Shown here: piece by piece, positions 11,895 to 25,500 of the stretch
How the letters are laid out: each line of letters begins with the position of its first letter
Numbering within the stretch: position 1 is the stretch's first letter
Origin: Paracyclopina nana
Lineage: Eukaryota; Arthropoda; Copepoda; Cyclopoida; Cyclopettidae
NCBI GenBank assembly: GCA_019096065.1
Contig: JAGUCH010000005.1
Location: forward strand, 1,116,001-1,180,000
Length of the DNA: 64,000 bases
Direction: 5' to 3'
Notes under the pieces: generated by a model
The model's input: only the letters and a program-made list of their open reading frames with translations
What the model was told of the DNA's origin: nothing
The model's database searches: none
Translations under genes and position numbers: made by a program

Positions 11895-12693
11895 TTGTAC
11901 GGTACGTAATTCTGAAAATGCATATATGTATCACATTGTTGTTTCGTTAGCATACGTGAATACATATTCCATATCTACATATAAATGGTCCCATTAAAAA
12001 TGTAGCAATCAAAGTACGCGAAAATTGCCTTGTTTGTGTTGCTTGCAGGTGTTTCCACATTTGCATACCCTGGTATACATCGTATAATACAATACTGGTA
12101 TTATAAAAGATAGATGGGATTTTAAGCTCATGATCAGCATCATATCACATGTTTGATGATTATTTCAGTGAAAAGCAGCAAGGTTTTAATAAGGCTTATG
12201 GAGCTTTAGAAAATTGTCTAAAAATTGGAAATTAGCTCCAAGCAGGAGATATAGATAAGAAACTGGGTAAATAACGCCGAGTAATTCATGCCCATGCCGC
12301 AAAAATACGATGATTGAAGGGTAATCAGCTTTTGGGATCCCCCAAATAAGAATGCTACTTTGCGTTGTAGTACTTCCAAGTAATTGCTTTTTCCTGTCAG
12401 CATTCCTATAGAGTATAGCTCAACAAAATACATTTTGCTTCCGTAAGATACTACAAAAAAATATGTCCATGAATGCTTGGCTCTCCGGCTAAGAACTACC
12501 AAATATTGAACTTTACCTAGCCCAAATTCAATGAAAAATGCCATTTCTCTCTCAAATTATCAACTTTTATGTACTTATAATTTGCTGTCAATTTTATGGT
12601 CAACATTGCTAAAGTCGAGCTTTCTCTAAATGAAAAAGTGAGCGCTTTGAAGTTTTCCTCAACTAACCTGCTTTGTGGAAATTGTGGGCTAAC

Positions 12694-12886
12694 CTTTTGA
12701 CTGGTATAGTGGAACTGAGGTCGTGAGGCTGCGAGGTTGGCAGCTCTTGAAGCCGACGACGCGAGCTGCTGGAGTTGTGAGAGCTGTAGCGCGTGCTGTT
12801 TTACGACTTCCATTATGCTCTCACCTTTTTCTTGCTGATCTCTGCTACTGCTGCAATAAACTTCTGGGTGCAGCGTTTTAGGCATG
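12694..12886 (-). other. Possible upstream exon of the Ras-like gene (uORF-bearing) or exon of an unknown gene
   Basis: An open stretch bounded by an acceptor (CGCTTTAG|CATGCC) and a donor (TCAAAAG|GTTAGC) begins with an ATG (MPKTLHPEVYCSSS) and encodes an Ala/Ser/Gln-rich helical run (VVKQHALQLSQLQQLASSAS). Splicing it to the acceptor just ahead of the Ras-like ATG puts it out of frame; the joined frame ends soon after that ATG. If real it would be an upstream open reading frame rather than a longer N-terminus. Composition looks coding-like, but I recognise no domain. Confidence 0.3.
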
Positions 12887-15800
12887 CTAAAGCGATTACG
12901 GAGGAGATAAAGGTATGACAGGCTAGCAAAGCATCGGATCAAAGTTTTTCGTACTAACGCCGTATTTCATAGTATTTTGCTATATGCTTCAAGGGCGTTC
13001 TCATATTGGGCTTTTGGTCAATTTTAAAAAACCTAAATTTAGCTAACCAAAAACCTGACTACTTTTACCTAAAGCAGGTTTTTGGTTAAATTGATAGTAT
13101 GTCAAAAAATAGCTTGCATATTTAGAATTAGAGGAAAAGACTTGCTTATGACTCATTTTTTGCTCATTTAGTAGCACGTGGTTGTATCGTGCATGGTTAT
13201 ATGCATATAGCACATATTATGGACATGAGCCATGCGTATTTGACGTGATACAGCAACTTTGCTATGGCTAGGTAATCCTGGCAAAACATGGGTATTTGGC
13301 AATTTTCTCTGTGTAGTCTGATGATAAGAGAGTACAAAATTATAATAATAACAAATGGCGTTGCTAAGCAAACACAATCGTAATGATACACTCACGTACT
13401 GTATTTTTGTTTCATAAAAGAAAGACCCAAGAAACTTTGGAATATACTTCTCAGCAAATCAAATGTCAGTCAGACCAGACCTTACAGGGTTTTGGTTAGA
13501 AGTTGGGGGCTATCAAATTATACTCTGTGGAATTGGATTATATAGCATATATCATGAAAATATGATTCCTAACCACTATAGTCTAGCATTTAATGTTTGA
13601 AATTGTTTATACTATAGTTTAGTGAAAATCATTTTCCTTGAAAAAAGCCTATATTTGTCAAGGCGCGTGGAATTTTAACCCGCGAGATGGAGCAGCAATG
13701 TCATCAGCTGTTTAAGCCGTTCCATCATCAAAAATGCCAAAAAGCGTTATTTGAAATAATCCACTTCTGGTATTTTTGTCCCCCTCTGCGGTGGCGCCAT
13801 CTAAAGTGATGAAGAAATAACGGTGTTCAAAGCAGAAGATTATTTAAGAAAGCTAAGTAATTTCAAGTATTACCTGGCATTTTTTCAGTGACTTTTCTTC
13901 CTTTGATGCGAGATCAAAAGCAACCAGTGAATTGGCACGGATTACCAGCAAAATTGGAAGTTGACGGACAAATATAAAGAAACATTGGAAAAAAACACGT
14001 TTTCAGTGCATATATCTTAAGAGTGCATTTTTGGCCTGTCATCTATTTGGAAACAGCAATAAGTTATTTTCCACGATTTCCTCTTTGATGCCACGAAATC
14101 TCGATAAGCAGAAGAAAAGAGCTTTTCCACTGAAGATGGAGGCTCGCCGATTATTTGAGTTTGCCGTCGTTGTATATCATCAACATGAGAGTTGTGATGT
14201 GGATTTGCAACAGCCAAATCGAATCCAATTATAGCAACTGAAAGCCCCCATATCAGAAAAACTGTGAAAAGAAAACTTTGGCCAAAGTTTCACGTTTTCA
14301 CCTTATGCGTGCCTATAATAGAAGAAGAAAGTCTCGAAAATAGGCAGATTATTCGCGTGAACTTTTCTTATGAAAACTGCCCATATCAAACGAAATTTGA
14401 AAAAGGGGCTTTCTTAGAAGCTTGAAAAAAACCTTGAAAGCCCTCAAAGTTGGAAAGCAAATTATGACAATTGAATCAAATTAGGAATGAAGTTTAAGTT
14501 TTGCCACTATAGTATAAATTGCAACGTAGAGCCTCTATTTTACTATATAAAGGTGACTGGAAAAAAGAGGTTACAAAACTGACATCAAACAAGGCATGAC
14601 AGGTCATTTTAGATAAGAGCAGAAGGCCCCTTTTGTATGCTTTACATTTGGCGAATACAATGACGCATCCAGTCGGAAATTACCCAGGGACGCCAAAATG
14701 GCCAAGAAGTTTACATAACTACATATTTGTTGCAAATACATACAATACATCCTGATACAGTGAGTACATCAGCAAAGTAGACGAAAAAAGTGATTTAGCC
14801 TTTGATTTAAATTAATACAGCTTATGTAAGCAGGGAAATGAAGACTCGTCAGTGCAACTTTTCTTTGCAAAAAAGTAGAATATGTCCAATTATCTACTTG
14901 ACGAAGTTAACTTTGCTGTACACTGAGCTACATGAAATACATACATTAATTTGCTAAAATACTAACGAAGGCTTACAATTGAATAATTGAAGGTTGGGAG
15001 AAAAAGAGTCTAGTTGTCAAAGAGGAAACAAGTTGCATCACTTGCTACTCTGTAGGTGATACATCCACATAAATATTTTATTAGAGCTTTCTTTTGTTGT
15101 TAGGTAATGTTGAGCTGAAATGTTTCCATGCGTGGATAGTTTATACAGCTCAGTTGTTGTACGTTTATTATTTTTCAGTAAGTATCCAAGGCTCTGTTTT
15201 TGTCAGCTCGCTTTTCTTTTTCTGTTTGGCAAATTGAATTGCAAAAAGAGAAAGCATAAAAGAGAAGTACCATATTCCGCGAAAGCAGAGTGTTCAAAGA
15301 TGACTTGTTTTTCCTTGGCAGATTTTGCCTTAAATGAGAAAGAATGCTTTTTCCTGACATTTCCCCAAATCATGAAAAGCATTGAGGGATACCCACAAAT
15401 ATCTAGGGGCTTGCTTAGATAGCAATTTGTAATTCTCCAAGGACGAATCATTTCCTCAGCTTTGGAAGAAAGTTTTGGCAGAACGGAGTACGTTTTGCTT
15501 GATCCATAAACATACTAAAATCACATAGTACTTGTAAAATTATTCTTATGCTACTAATCTTCATACGTGGAAATGATTACCATATGCAGTCCTCTGCATG
15601 AAAAAGTAATGGAAATGGATGAAACGCGAGTGAACGCACGTGTGATTATTATTGTTGCTATTTCAGAACACAAAGTTAAAATAAAGTTTGAAATATTTTT
15701 GGAGGCCTTGTTGTACTTCCGTGGAATATTACGGGTGGAAAAATGTATTTTTAATAGATGGTTTATTGAAGCTTAAATGTTCAAAGTACTTACTTACACT

Positions 15801-15951
15801 GAGCCCATGAGTACTCATCACAATAATCCTTAATCTGCTTTTAAACCCAGAAAAACGTATTTCTGAGGTCAAGCAGAATCGTTTTCGAGGTCCTTTTTAA
15901 CAAAGATATTGGGAACCACTTGGGCCGTTTTAAGTGCACTTAAAGGCCTTA

Positions 15952-16360
15952 TGTCCTGTTCATGTGCGCCACAAACTCCTTAGGAAAAGGCACGAAAAAC
16001 ACCCTCAAGGAAAGGAGAAAAATTGTCTTATGACAAGCGCCAGCTGATGCTAAAAAAATCAGATCGACTTTAAGCCAACTTGAAAGTAAACAAATCTAAT
16101 TTGGGCTATTAAGTGCTCTACATTTTAGTCCTTTTGAGCAAAAACAAAAGTTAAATTTCACCTTTTATCTAAGAAACGTGATGAAATATAGTTTGTTTTA
16201 AAATATGCTGAAAACCATGAGACAAAATAACAAAAATTGCCATTAAAAACGCTGCTCGGCCCCAAGCTGAACTTGTAGTGAGACAGTCGGCAACAGATTC
16301 ACTTTTACTTAAGACAATTTTGTCCATACCTTAAGGCATTCTTAATACATGAACAGGGCA
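15952..16360. mobile_element. PIF/Harbinger-type MITE, copy 1 (409 bp)
   Basis: The termini are TGTCCTGTTCATGT at the left and the inverted ACATGAACAGGGCA at the right. They are flanked by TTA on both sides (15949-15951, 16361-16363). A 3-bp TWA duplication is characteristic of PIF/Harbinger elements. It has no coding capacity. It is closely similar to, and inverted relative to, the copy at 17493. Confidence 0.82.
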
Positions 16361-17110
16361 TTAACCTTGAATAAATACTACTAATTTGACGAAAAACACA
16401 ATAACAAAAATAATTAATTCTACGTAGCATGCTGACACTTGAGCGGAATTGGTAGCATCCAATAAAATAGTGTAAGTAGAAGGTAAACACTTGGGATGCA
16501 ATAATTGTCTAGGATCAGACTATTATTGCGGCCTCGAAAAAGTAAGCCATGAAAAAGGTCGGCAAGTTCTTTTGTTCACTGTACTGTAAATTACCAATTA
16601 TTGCAGAAAATTAAGCTCATATTTGAGAGCACGTAATTATGATGTGCTTCACAATTGCTCACCCATGATTGGGTAATGTTTTTTATATTTAATCGACTAT
16701 TGACGTGTCTTCGTCTATTTTCAGAGAAACTGATAATATCAATGTCAATTTTGAAGGATCGAGTTTCCACAAGTTCAATAATCTGCTCTGAACACAACAT
16801 ACGCAGCACTAAAATTGAATTTACTTGAAGGCAAGAACGGATTGCTCTCCTTTTCGCGAAGGGATGAAAAGTAATCTGATCTGGATTTCCTGTGTTACCA
16901 TCAATTAAAATCAACGTTTAGCTTCTTACGTAATTCTTCCTCTTGTAGCAAATCGTATTTGTTTAGAAAGCTGATTAAGCAATGGGCTCAATGTAGCATA
17001 TAGCCTTTGATATGATCAGGCAAAATGTCAGCTTGAAAAGCAAAGCAAACCTTGTATAACCTTTTGTAGGTTTAAATTGAGCGTACTAGGACTAGGTTGC
17101 TGATTTGACT

Positions 17111-17273
17111 GGCTTAGTCTTTCGCAAGTTTTGTATAGTCACGCTATTTAAATAGCTCATAGCATAAAATGTATTTAAATAGCATCTGAATGTATAGTGG
17201 CTGCTATATAAATACATTTTAAGTTATGAGCTATTTAAATAGCGTGACTATACAGTGTGCGAAATACTAAGCC
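17111..17273. repeat. Near-perfect palindromic foldback, 163 bp
   Basis: The arms run from GGCTTAGTCTTTCGCA to TGCGAAATACTAAGCC, with a long complementary core (TATAGTCACGCTATTTAA and onwards) around a spacer of about 16 bases. The transcript or single strand would form one long hairpin with few mismatches. It is probably a small foldback MITE; I could not settle its target duplication. It lies between the two PIF/Harbinger-type copies. Confidence 0.75.
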
Positions 17274-17492
17274 ACAGGTGAACCTACTTTTTATAACATT
17301 GCTTTTTATTTCGACCGCAACAAAAGTAAGTGAAACGGAGTAGCCAAAGTACATATTTTCTCTTAAGTGGAGATCATACATGTAATAACGCATTCCAAGC
17401 AGAAAGGCATCTTCCTTATTGTTTTCCTTAAGTGCTTTTGAAAACTTAGCTAAATGAAAAAAGTTACTTTTGCTTAATAATAATAAGTGTAA

Positions 17493-17900
17493 TGCCCTGT
17501 TCATGTATTAAGAATGCCTTAGGGTATGGAAAAAATTGTCTTAAGGAAAAGTGAATCTGTTGCTGACTGCCACTCGACGAGTTCAGCTTGGGGCCGAGCA
17601 CTGTTTTTAATGGCAATTTTTGCTATTTTGTCGCATGGTTTTCAGCATATTTCAAAACAAACTATCGTTCATTGCCTTTCTTTGATAAAAGATGAAATTT
17701 ACCTATTGATTTTGCTCAAAAGGAGTAAAATGTGGAGTACTTAATAGCCAAAATTAGATTTGTTTACTTTCAAGTTGGCTTAAAGTCGATCTGATTTTTT
17801 TAGTATCAGCTGGCACTTGTCATAAGAAAATTTTTCTCCTTTCCTTAAGGTGTTTTTCGTGCATTTTCTTAAGGAGTTTGGGGCATACATGAACAGGACA
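17493..17900. mobile_element. PIF/Harbinger-type MITE, copy 2 (408 bp), inverted to copy 1
   Basis: It begins TGCCCTGTTCATGT and ends ACATGAACAGGACA, flanked by TAA on both sides (17490-17492, 17901-17903). Read on the other strand it matches copy 1 along nearly its whole length, including the shared run TCAGATCGACTTTAAGCC. The two copies have their own target duplications, so they inserted separately. Confidence 0.82.
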
Positions 17901-18898
17901 TAAGTGGCCGAGTAGAAACACGTGAACAGTGCACGAATGCTTTCACCTTTATTCAATATTAATTTCTACATTCTGTCTCGTAGTATTACAAAACGCTATT
18001 TTCTCAATGCTTTACCTAGATTACTTTACCTTTTTTTGGGGGAAATGCTAATACCTCAATAAAGATCTGATTGTATTTTGAGCTTAAGCTCATGATATTG
18101 ATGGAAATTCATGTACCCAATTTTTTATAGCAATTTTTGGTGGAATATTTCGAATGAATGTGTGACGCACCTAAGCAAATATGTAAGAAATCTCCTTATA
18201 AACAGCACTTGAAATTGCTGTTTGTGGCATATGGCAAGTAAATGAGTCTCTAATGAGACCATTTCTTAAAAATGGGGGACTTAAAAAAAATGAATGCATT
18301 CACTAGACCGAGAAAAACGTGCTCAAGATCTCCGTTTTCTTTTTGCCACAAAATCCACCTGCTTGAGTTCACTTCCAGTTATTAATTGCCAATTTCATAA
18401 TTGACCAAAGTTGAGCACCATCTGGCACTTTTTGACGACCTTCCTATGAAACTTCCATCATTTATTACAGTTTTACTGCCACCTTTTTATTGCCACATCA
18501 AGAATTCAAAATGATGAGATTTTCCACTGTCCGTATTAACCAATAATATCTTTTGGCTTTTGGCTTCCCTCCAAAAATTGGCCATTTCCACTCCGAAAAT
18601 GCTGAGAGCTGATAACGTTGAGATATTATTGAGACAATCGTCACATTTCATTGAGGAAAAAATTATTTCTTTGACCTTACGCGAAATTGCCTTGGGGCAA
18701 AAAACTACTTTGGTCAAGTATAGCGCGCAGCAAACACGTATGACCGCTGTTAGGAATCATGTGGAATCATGTATATACTATTGTATTTTCCAAGAGCATC
18801 ACACTGGGGAAAACCAGCTTGAAAAACCACTCTCGGAAAAAGGATGATTGATCGACTAGTTTTAGCTAGATTTCTCCTCCAGATGCATGAACACTAAT

Positions 18899-19290
18899 GG
18901 ACCCTTCTCATCTGGGATGTCAAGGACATTCGAAATTCCGCTGTTATTTTCCCGCAAAATTGATTAATAATTAATTTTGAAATGGGGAAAATATGGACCA
19001 AAAGTGGGTAAATATTTATGAGTTCTGCGCAGGAGAGACATGTGGGGCTTATAGGACTTTGTGGAGTTCAGAGTGAATTAATTAAAAGAGAATCTTTTGT
19101 TTTCTCAAGCGTCTTGAGACTTTTTTCCCATTTAGAAAATCTGCTGAGCCATGAATTTTTTTTAAAGTAAAACGTAGTAATTCTATTCTTTTCCTCAAGT
19201 GGGTTTTATATAGCAGCCAGCGCCATCTCTGAAGGAAAATGTGAGTTGTGAATTATTATTTCTAGAAATCCTATAGATGAGAAGGGTCTA
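18899..19290. mobile_element. Probable MITE with 15-bp terminal inverted repeats
   Basis: GACCCTTCTCATCT at the left and AGATGAGAAGGGTC at the right are exact inverted repeats about 390 bases apart. The similarity fades within about 20 bases. I could not identify a convincing target duplication, so the family is open. Confidence 0.45.
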
Positions 19291-19545
19291 GCAAGTACCA
19301 ACAGTTTCGGATAGATCCGCGACCACCAGTACAGAATGTCCTGCAACCTTGGACGTGAAACTAATTTTCAAAACTAGGCAAAAAAGGGACTGGTGGTATT
19401 CTACACCCAAAGCAGCGTGCAATGATTCTTGGTAAAATTCTCAGCTCAGTTTGATCATAAAAACCGGGTACATAACAAGGATATTTTCAGTGCTTAAACT
19501 CTATATGGTGAATTAAATATTTGTCCTTATGACTGACTTTTCATC

Positions 19546-22500
19546 ATGTCAGCCCACAAATTGGTGATAATAGTGTTACTTCTGTGTCTCAGTGAACTCA
19601 ATGGACTAGAAACACACATACGAGCCAAAAGAGGAGGTAAATTGCCATTTTGACATAATTTGCATTGAAGGCTTGACTGAAATTAACTGTTCAATCAGCC
19701 TTTGAAAGTCACTGTAAGCAAGCGCTAATTGCTCAAATCCAGCTAGTTTGGAGGAAAAGGAAAAAGTTCTCTTGTTAACTAGATTGTGGTCAACTTAAGA
19801 CCCTTAAAAAAGCAAAAGGAAGGAAATTTTAGCTCAGAAATGAGGAAAACTGTTAATCTTTCTAAATCCAACATTTGAGAAATTCGTTTGAAATTGCCTT
19901 TTTTGGGGGGGCCTTTTTTCATTCTAGTGCAGGAGAAAGAAAGATTTCTGTGAAAATTGAGTGTAAGTTTTCCCTTTAAACCATATGGCCGCTCACAGTG
20001 CCTTTGGGGGTCGTTTAAACTCAGGTTAGCATTGATTTTAAAGGTCGTCAAATTTCTTTGCTTAAATTGAAATTTTCCTGTCAGGCATCGATCATGGATG
20101 ACTAATTTGGAGTAGCAAAGCCCTTTTTCAAAGAAATAATTGGCTTGGCTCATGGCATAGAACAAAAGGGAGCAAGGCTAATTAGGAGTCTACACAATAC
20201 TTGTCAAGGCAAGGGGAAAATTGCATAATTTGGAAGCATAACAACTATCCCCCCAAAATTTTAGGTAGTTATGTAAGGCCAAGGCTGCAGCCAAGATCAG
20301 AGTCAAGATTCTCATTTGAAGTGCCATTTCTCTCAAGTTTGGGACTTGAGGCTCCAAAAAGTGAGTCAAAGTGCATGACAACATTGAATAACAACTTGAC
20401 CATGAATGCATACTAACTTCTTCACCTAAAATACAGCTGCTGGTTATTTGTAAGCCAAAATAACGCCAACTTGACAGCTGTATCTGTATTTATTGAAAGC
20501 CTGCTAAAAATAAAAATGTAATCAGCAGACAAAGGCTAAAAAAGGCCGTTAAGTCTCATCAACAACATGGCTTAAAAATAGGCACCAGCTTATAAGATCC
20601 TGATTGATTGCCAATCAAATCCACTCAGGCTATTCTTAGACGCCGGACTTTCCTTTCCTTTTCCTCTAGCCCCAAAATGTAAACAAACCCACGTGGCGCG
20701 CTACTAATGTGCTAATTTTCAATAACAGCTCGGACGCCATCAGGCTTCAATCGACGAAGGCTGTTGCAGCCTCGAGCCGAGTCCTCAGCCTCGTCGTCTG
20801 GTTTTGTCCCCGCAGTTGTCAAGGTTGTCAATGTCATTTCTGATATTGGACACGGAGCCCAAAAGGTCGCTCGGAAGGCTGCAGTGGAAGCTAAGCCAAT
20901 AATAGACCTATCTGCAGCTTCCTGGAGAAAAACTGTTGATGATCACATTCTTCCGAACGTCAAAGAAGGCCTGGCCTTTGTTGGTGGAAAGGCCGTGGAG
21001 GGCGTGGACAGCCTTGCCGAGGCTGTGATGGGCTCAGAGGCCAAATTTGAGACCTCTGAGGCTTTGAAGACTTTGCAGGGAGCCTTTTTGGTTGATGGCC
21101 AAAATTCAGCCAAGCAAGGCTCTCATTACAACGCTGTAATCTCGCGGATTTTTGGCATTGCTGCTACCTTTTCATATACATCTTCTTCGCAATTGAGTTA
21201 CAGAGTATTTTTGAGCCAACGAGCAAAAAGAAATGTCTAAAACATCGTTCCATGGAATAAGGAAAAGTAGATAAATCCCCACGAGGTTTTCATTTCTGAG
21301 CAAATATACCGCAACTACATTTGCGCGCAATATTGCATTACATGGATTTTTTTGCAAGAGTGACATAGTACGTGATTTGCGTTATTGCATTTACTATAGT
21401 GCGTTATAGCAGTAGATAGATGTCCAAGGACAATTAGCTGATTGTCAAGGTTTTTCAATGGCAACTTTGGAACAAAAACTGGATAGTTGACTTGAGTTAC
21501 ATCAGCCACTTTGAGTTTTTCAAAAGCTCTTAAAAATACAGAAGTTGCGTGCAAAATGCCAAAAATCCAGGATATTTTCAAGTACCACCAATCCTTGCCA
21601 ACTGAGGAGGAATTATACTACTCAGACTATTATAATACAGCCCCAGCTCACTACTACTCATCAGACTTGATTCAACCCAGACGAGAATATCCTAACAGCG
21701 TACGCCTTCAAACTCCACTCAAAGCTACTAACAACTCCACATTAACTGTAGAAGAAGCCCTGTATTTGTTGGGGAAAAATTTTCTTGGCAAAGATGTGAC
21801 AGATAGGCTGTTTCCCGTCGCTAAAACTTTGGCAAAGGGCATGGGTCAAGTTGGCGAGGGCCTTTCAACATTTGGTGAACTTTTACCTGCAGTTGAGTTT
21901 GATGGGTCAGCTTTAACTCTGCTGCCAGCGACAGCTTCTAACAGCGCGGAAGCGGAAGAACAACAAACAGCTGCAAACGAAAACAACCGGCCCAGAACCG
22001 AGCGGGAAAATCTTGGGCAACAACAGCGGATTTCCAATGCTCCCATTTGCACCACTCCCACTGGAGGATCTGGCAAATGCATGGATATCCAAAATTGCCC
22101 CATTTTATTGGCAGACTTGGGCACTCTGAGAAAATCGGTAAGTGCATTTGCCCACTTTTTTTTGTTTTCTGAGTGAGTGCAAAACTGATCCATTTTCTGG
22201 CATTGCAGATATGCTTCAAATCACTGTTTGTGCCTGGTGTTTGCTGTCCAGACAAAGGGTAAGTCAATGAAATTTGCAGGAAGGTCACGCAAATTAAGTC
22301 TGTGCTATAATGAGGAATTAAACTCACGTGGGATTCATAGCACGAGCTTAAAAAAGTGTGTGTGCTAACTAATTTGCTAAAAAAAACCACGTGTGTCCTG
22401 TAGATCACACGCGCTTGCCTGGTGTGCAAAAACCTTTAGACGAAATTAAATTGTTTTTCTAGTATAGTTTAGAGCTGATGCATTTCCTTTGCAGGGTGAC

Positions 22501-25500
22501 TTTGATCGATTTTGACGAATCCTCCACAAAACGACCTCAAGAGCCTCCAATTAACGCCGTGTCGGCCTCAGAGGCCAATCAAGACTTTGACATTCCACCA
22601 ATTCAACCACAAGGCACAACTCGAAGGCCAGCAGCCTTTATTGGTAGTGGTAGCACTACTGGTGAGGCTTTGGTGCCATCTTTGGCTGATTTGGCAACCA
22701 CAACGCCAAAGCCATCTCCATTACTGCAAGAGTCATTCCAAACTGTGCCTGGCACCAATCAAGGTTTGTACCGACAATATTGTACTGTAAATCTAATCAG
22801 AACTTTTATGAGTAGTATATAAGGCGAATTAATGCGCTACTTTTTACAGCTTACAAAAGAGGATACTTAACGTAACATATGATCCCACTTAAAGAACTAC
22901 ACTAAACGAAAAAGTTATCTACTTTTTCTTGGGTATGCGTACTTTTTCTCATTTGCATTGCTCTATTGAAATAAGAGGTAAAATTGAAGCCTTAGAACTC
23001 AAAAGCATGCACGGAAAAGTACACTTTTTTCAAGCTCGAGTGGCTTTGGAAAATACAGGCAAGAGTACAAAAGGAAAATACTACTTTTCAGAATGTGGCG
23101 CTGGCAAAATTCCTCAGGGCAGAATTGTCGGTGGAAACACCACCTTTGAAGGTGAGCACCCGTGGATGGTTGCCATCTATCTTCATGGGAACAATAAACG
23201 CGAATTTTGGTGCGGCGGCGCATTAATTTCCAGAGATACTGTCATAACAGCCGCACATTGCACAAAAGATGCCAAAAAGAGGCCGTAAGCTCTATCTCCT
23301 ACCTCTTTCAGAAAAAAAGGCCTTTTTCCCTATTATGTCTTTCTTATCTAGGTTCCGGCCTTCACAGTTCACTGCTCGCATAGGTGAATGGGATTTGCAA
23401 GACTCCGATACATACAGCGAAGAGCTTAGAATTGTTGAAATCAACGCGCATCCGGATTTCAAGCCAAACGGATTCTACAACGACGTGGCCTTATTCAAGC
23501 TGGAGCAGCAAGTCAGATACACCGAGTAGGACTCTTTGCAAAGATATGATATAAGTAGTGAGATGTATGCAAAATTTGGCCCTTTCAGATACATCCAGCC
23601 TCTGTGCTTACCCAGCGGGGAATTGCTCAACAAGGACTTCACTGGGACCTTGCCAGTTGTCCTGGGTTGGGGCACTACGTATTATGGGGGTGAAGAGGTG
23701 TCCAAATTAAGGGAGGTTGCATTACCCGTGTGGACGAGTTCGGATTGCGACCAAGCCTACTTCCAGCCCATCACGGAGGTGTTTCTGTGCGCCGGATTTG
23801 CTGAAGGAGGTCGGGACGCGTGCCAAGGTGATTCCGGAGGTCCTTTGATCCTCTATGATGAAAGGCGACAAAGACACGTGCTCGTTGGCATCGTTTCCTT
23901 CGGTAACAGGTAGGGAGTTTTTTTGGCTCTTCAGCAGTACATTTATTTCTTCTCTTCATCGTTTGTACAAAGACGTTCAATTCGCTTTTGGGATAATGAG
24001 TATATGGAGAAAATCAGGCGGTCGTAGCTGCAGTAGTACACATTTAAAAGGGAAACGGGTAGTACGCACGTTATCAGATTTGTAAGGGAGGTTACAATTT
24101 TAATTTCCGTTCGTGGCTTAATGCATTCAGTCTGGCTGATGTTTTGACATTTCTAATCGCGGGACTTGGACCTTGACCTCGATTTGGATCGGGACTTGGA
24201 CCGAGACTTGGATCGCGACTTGGACTTGGACTTTGACCGCGATCGCGATTTCGATCTTGATCGGTCGCGGTCTCCGTTGGCGCCATCGCCATTCTTCTCA
24301 GGGGACTTGGACCTCGAGCGAGACCTGGAGTTGGACCTGGACCGAGACTTGGACCTGGACCGACTCCTGGACCTGGAGCGAGACCTGGATCGGCTCCTGG
24401 AGCGAGAACGAGACCTGGACCGTGATCTGGAGCGGGTCCTGGATCGTGACCGAGATCCACCCTTCTTCTTTTCTTCGTAGACACGCAGCCTGCGGCCATC
24501 CAGCTCGAGTTCATCTCGGTGATCAATGGCGTAATCCAATCCTCTTTTCGAGGCGAACTCCACAATGCCTTCACCTTGACGAGGCGTGTGAGCGTTGGTG
24601 TAGGTGATTTCTCCAGCAGAACGGAAGTAATCCTTCAAATCCTATAGAAGAGAGGCGAAAACTGTAGAGAAAAACTAATCTGGTGAGAACAATGAGAATC
24701 GCGTACCTGCCAAGAGGTTCTGGAGGACAAGTTCTCCACAACCAATCTGTAATTGGTTCTTGGACCTGGAGGATTTCCTCTAGGTCTCCTGTCTCCTCCT
24801 CGGTCACCTCCACGATCTCCACGCCCACCTCCAAACCTGCCACGCCCACGGTCACGTGGGTCGCGGGCGAGTTCGACGCGAACGCGCCCTCCTTGCATGT
24901 CCTTGCCATCCAGATCATGCACTGCATCATCCGCATCGCTGAAAAGTATATCAAAATTGCACATTAGCCCACTGGGGACAAGAAACTTGCTCTTTTGGTG
25001 AGGCAAGAAAAACTCCACTCCGAGGAAATCCTTTATACGAAAAAGCCAAGTGCCTTTTTCGTCGCAAGTTGTTTGGTCATCATCGTGACACCCTTTTTTG
25101 ATCATCACAAACCTTTGACACGACCAGCAGCAGGAAAATTTGATTGGCCAAGATCGAGTCACTCGCGATGACCTCAAGAAGAAGTGTTACAATCCTCGCG
25201 ATTTACCCCCAGAGCAACCAAAGAGATCGATCGAGATTCGCCATTTAAAACCGGCCTCGGTAGGAATCGCAGCCTCAAGGAATTTCGACCTCATAAGACG
25301 TTCCGCCGAGACCACGACGATACGTCCTAGTTTTGATTGATGAAAGTTAGCTTAAATCTCTCTTTTTTCTTGCTGCCAAAGATGCCCAACATTTCGAGAA
25401 AAAAAACTCAAAAAGGGTATTTTCCGAATGAAAAATCACATCTTCTCCCAATTTTTTTTAAAACAGTATGAAAATAACAGAAAAACTGAAAGGTTTCTCA

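Larger units (their letters stand above)
12943..19545. other. Gene-poor 6.6-kb region with several foldback elements
   Basis: No gene is supported. The region holds the elements listed separately between 13.0 and 19.3 kb and otherwise AT-rich DNA with scattered short open frames of no recognisable content. A 14-bp perfect hairpin (TAACCAAAAACCTG and its complement, 13044-13088) stands alone near the left end. Confidence 0.5.

Noticed and set aside
24166-24607. Long plus-strand open frames over the SR gene's RS region
   Set aside because: They are the reverse reading of the RS-dipeptide repeat (Asp-Leu and Trp-Thr repeats); no splice sites or domain support them.
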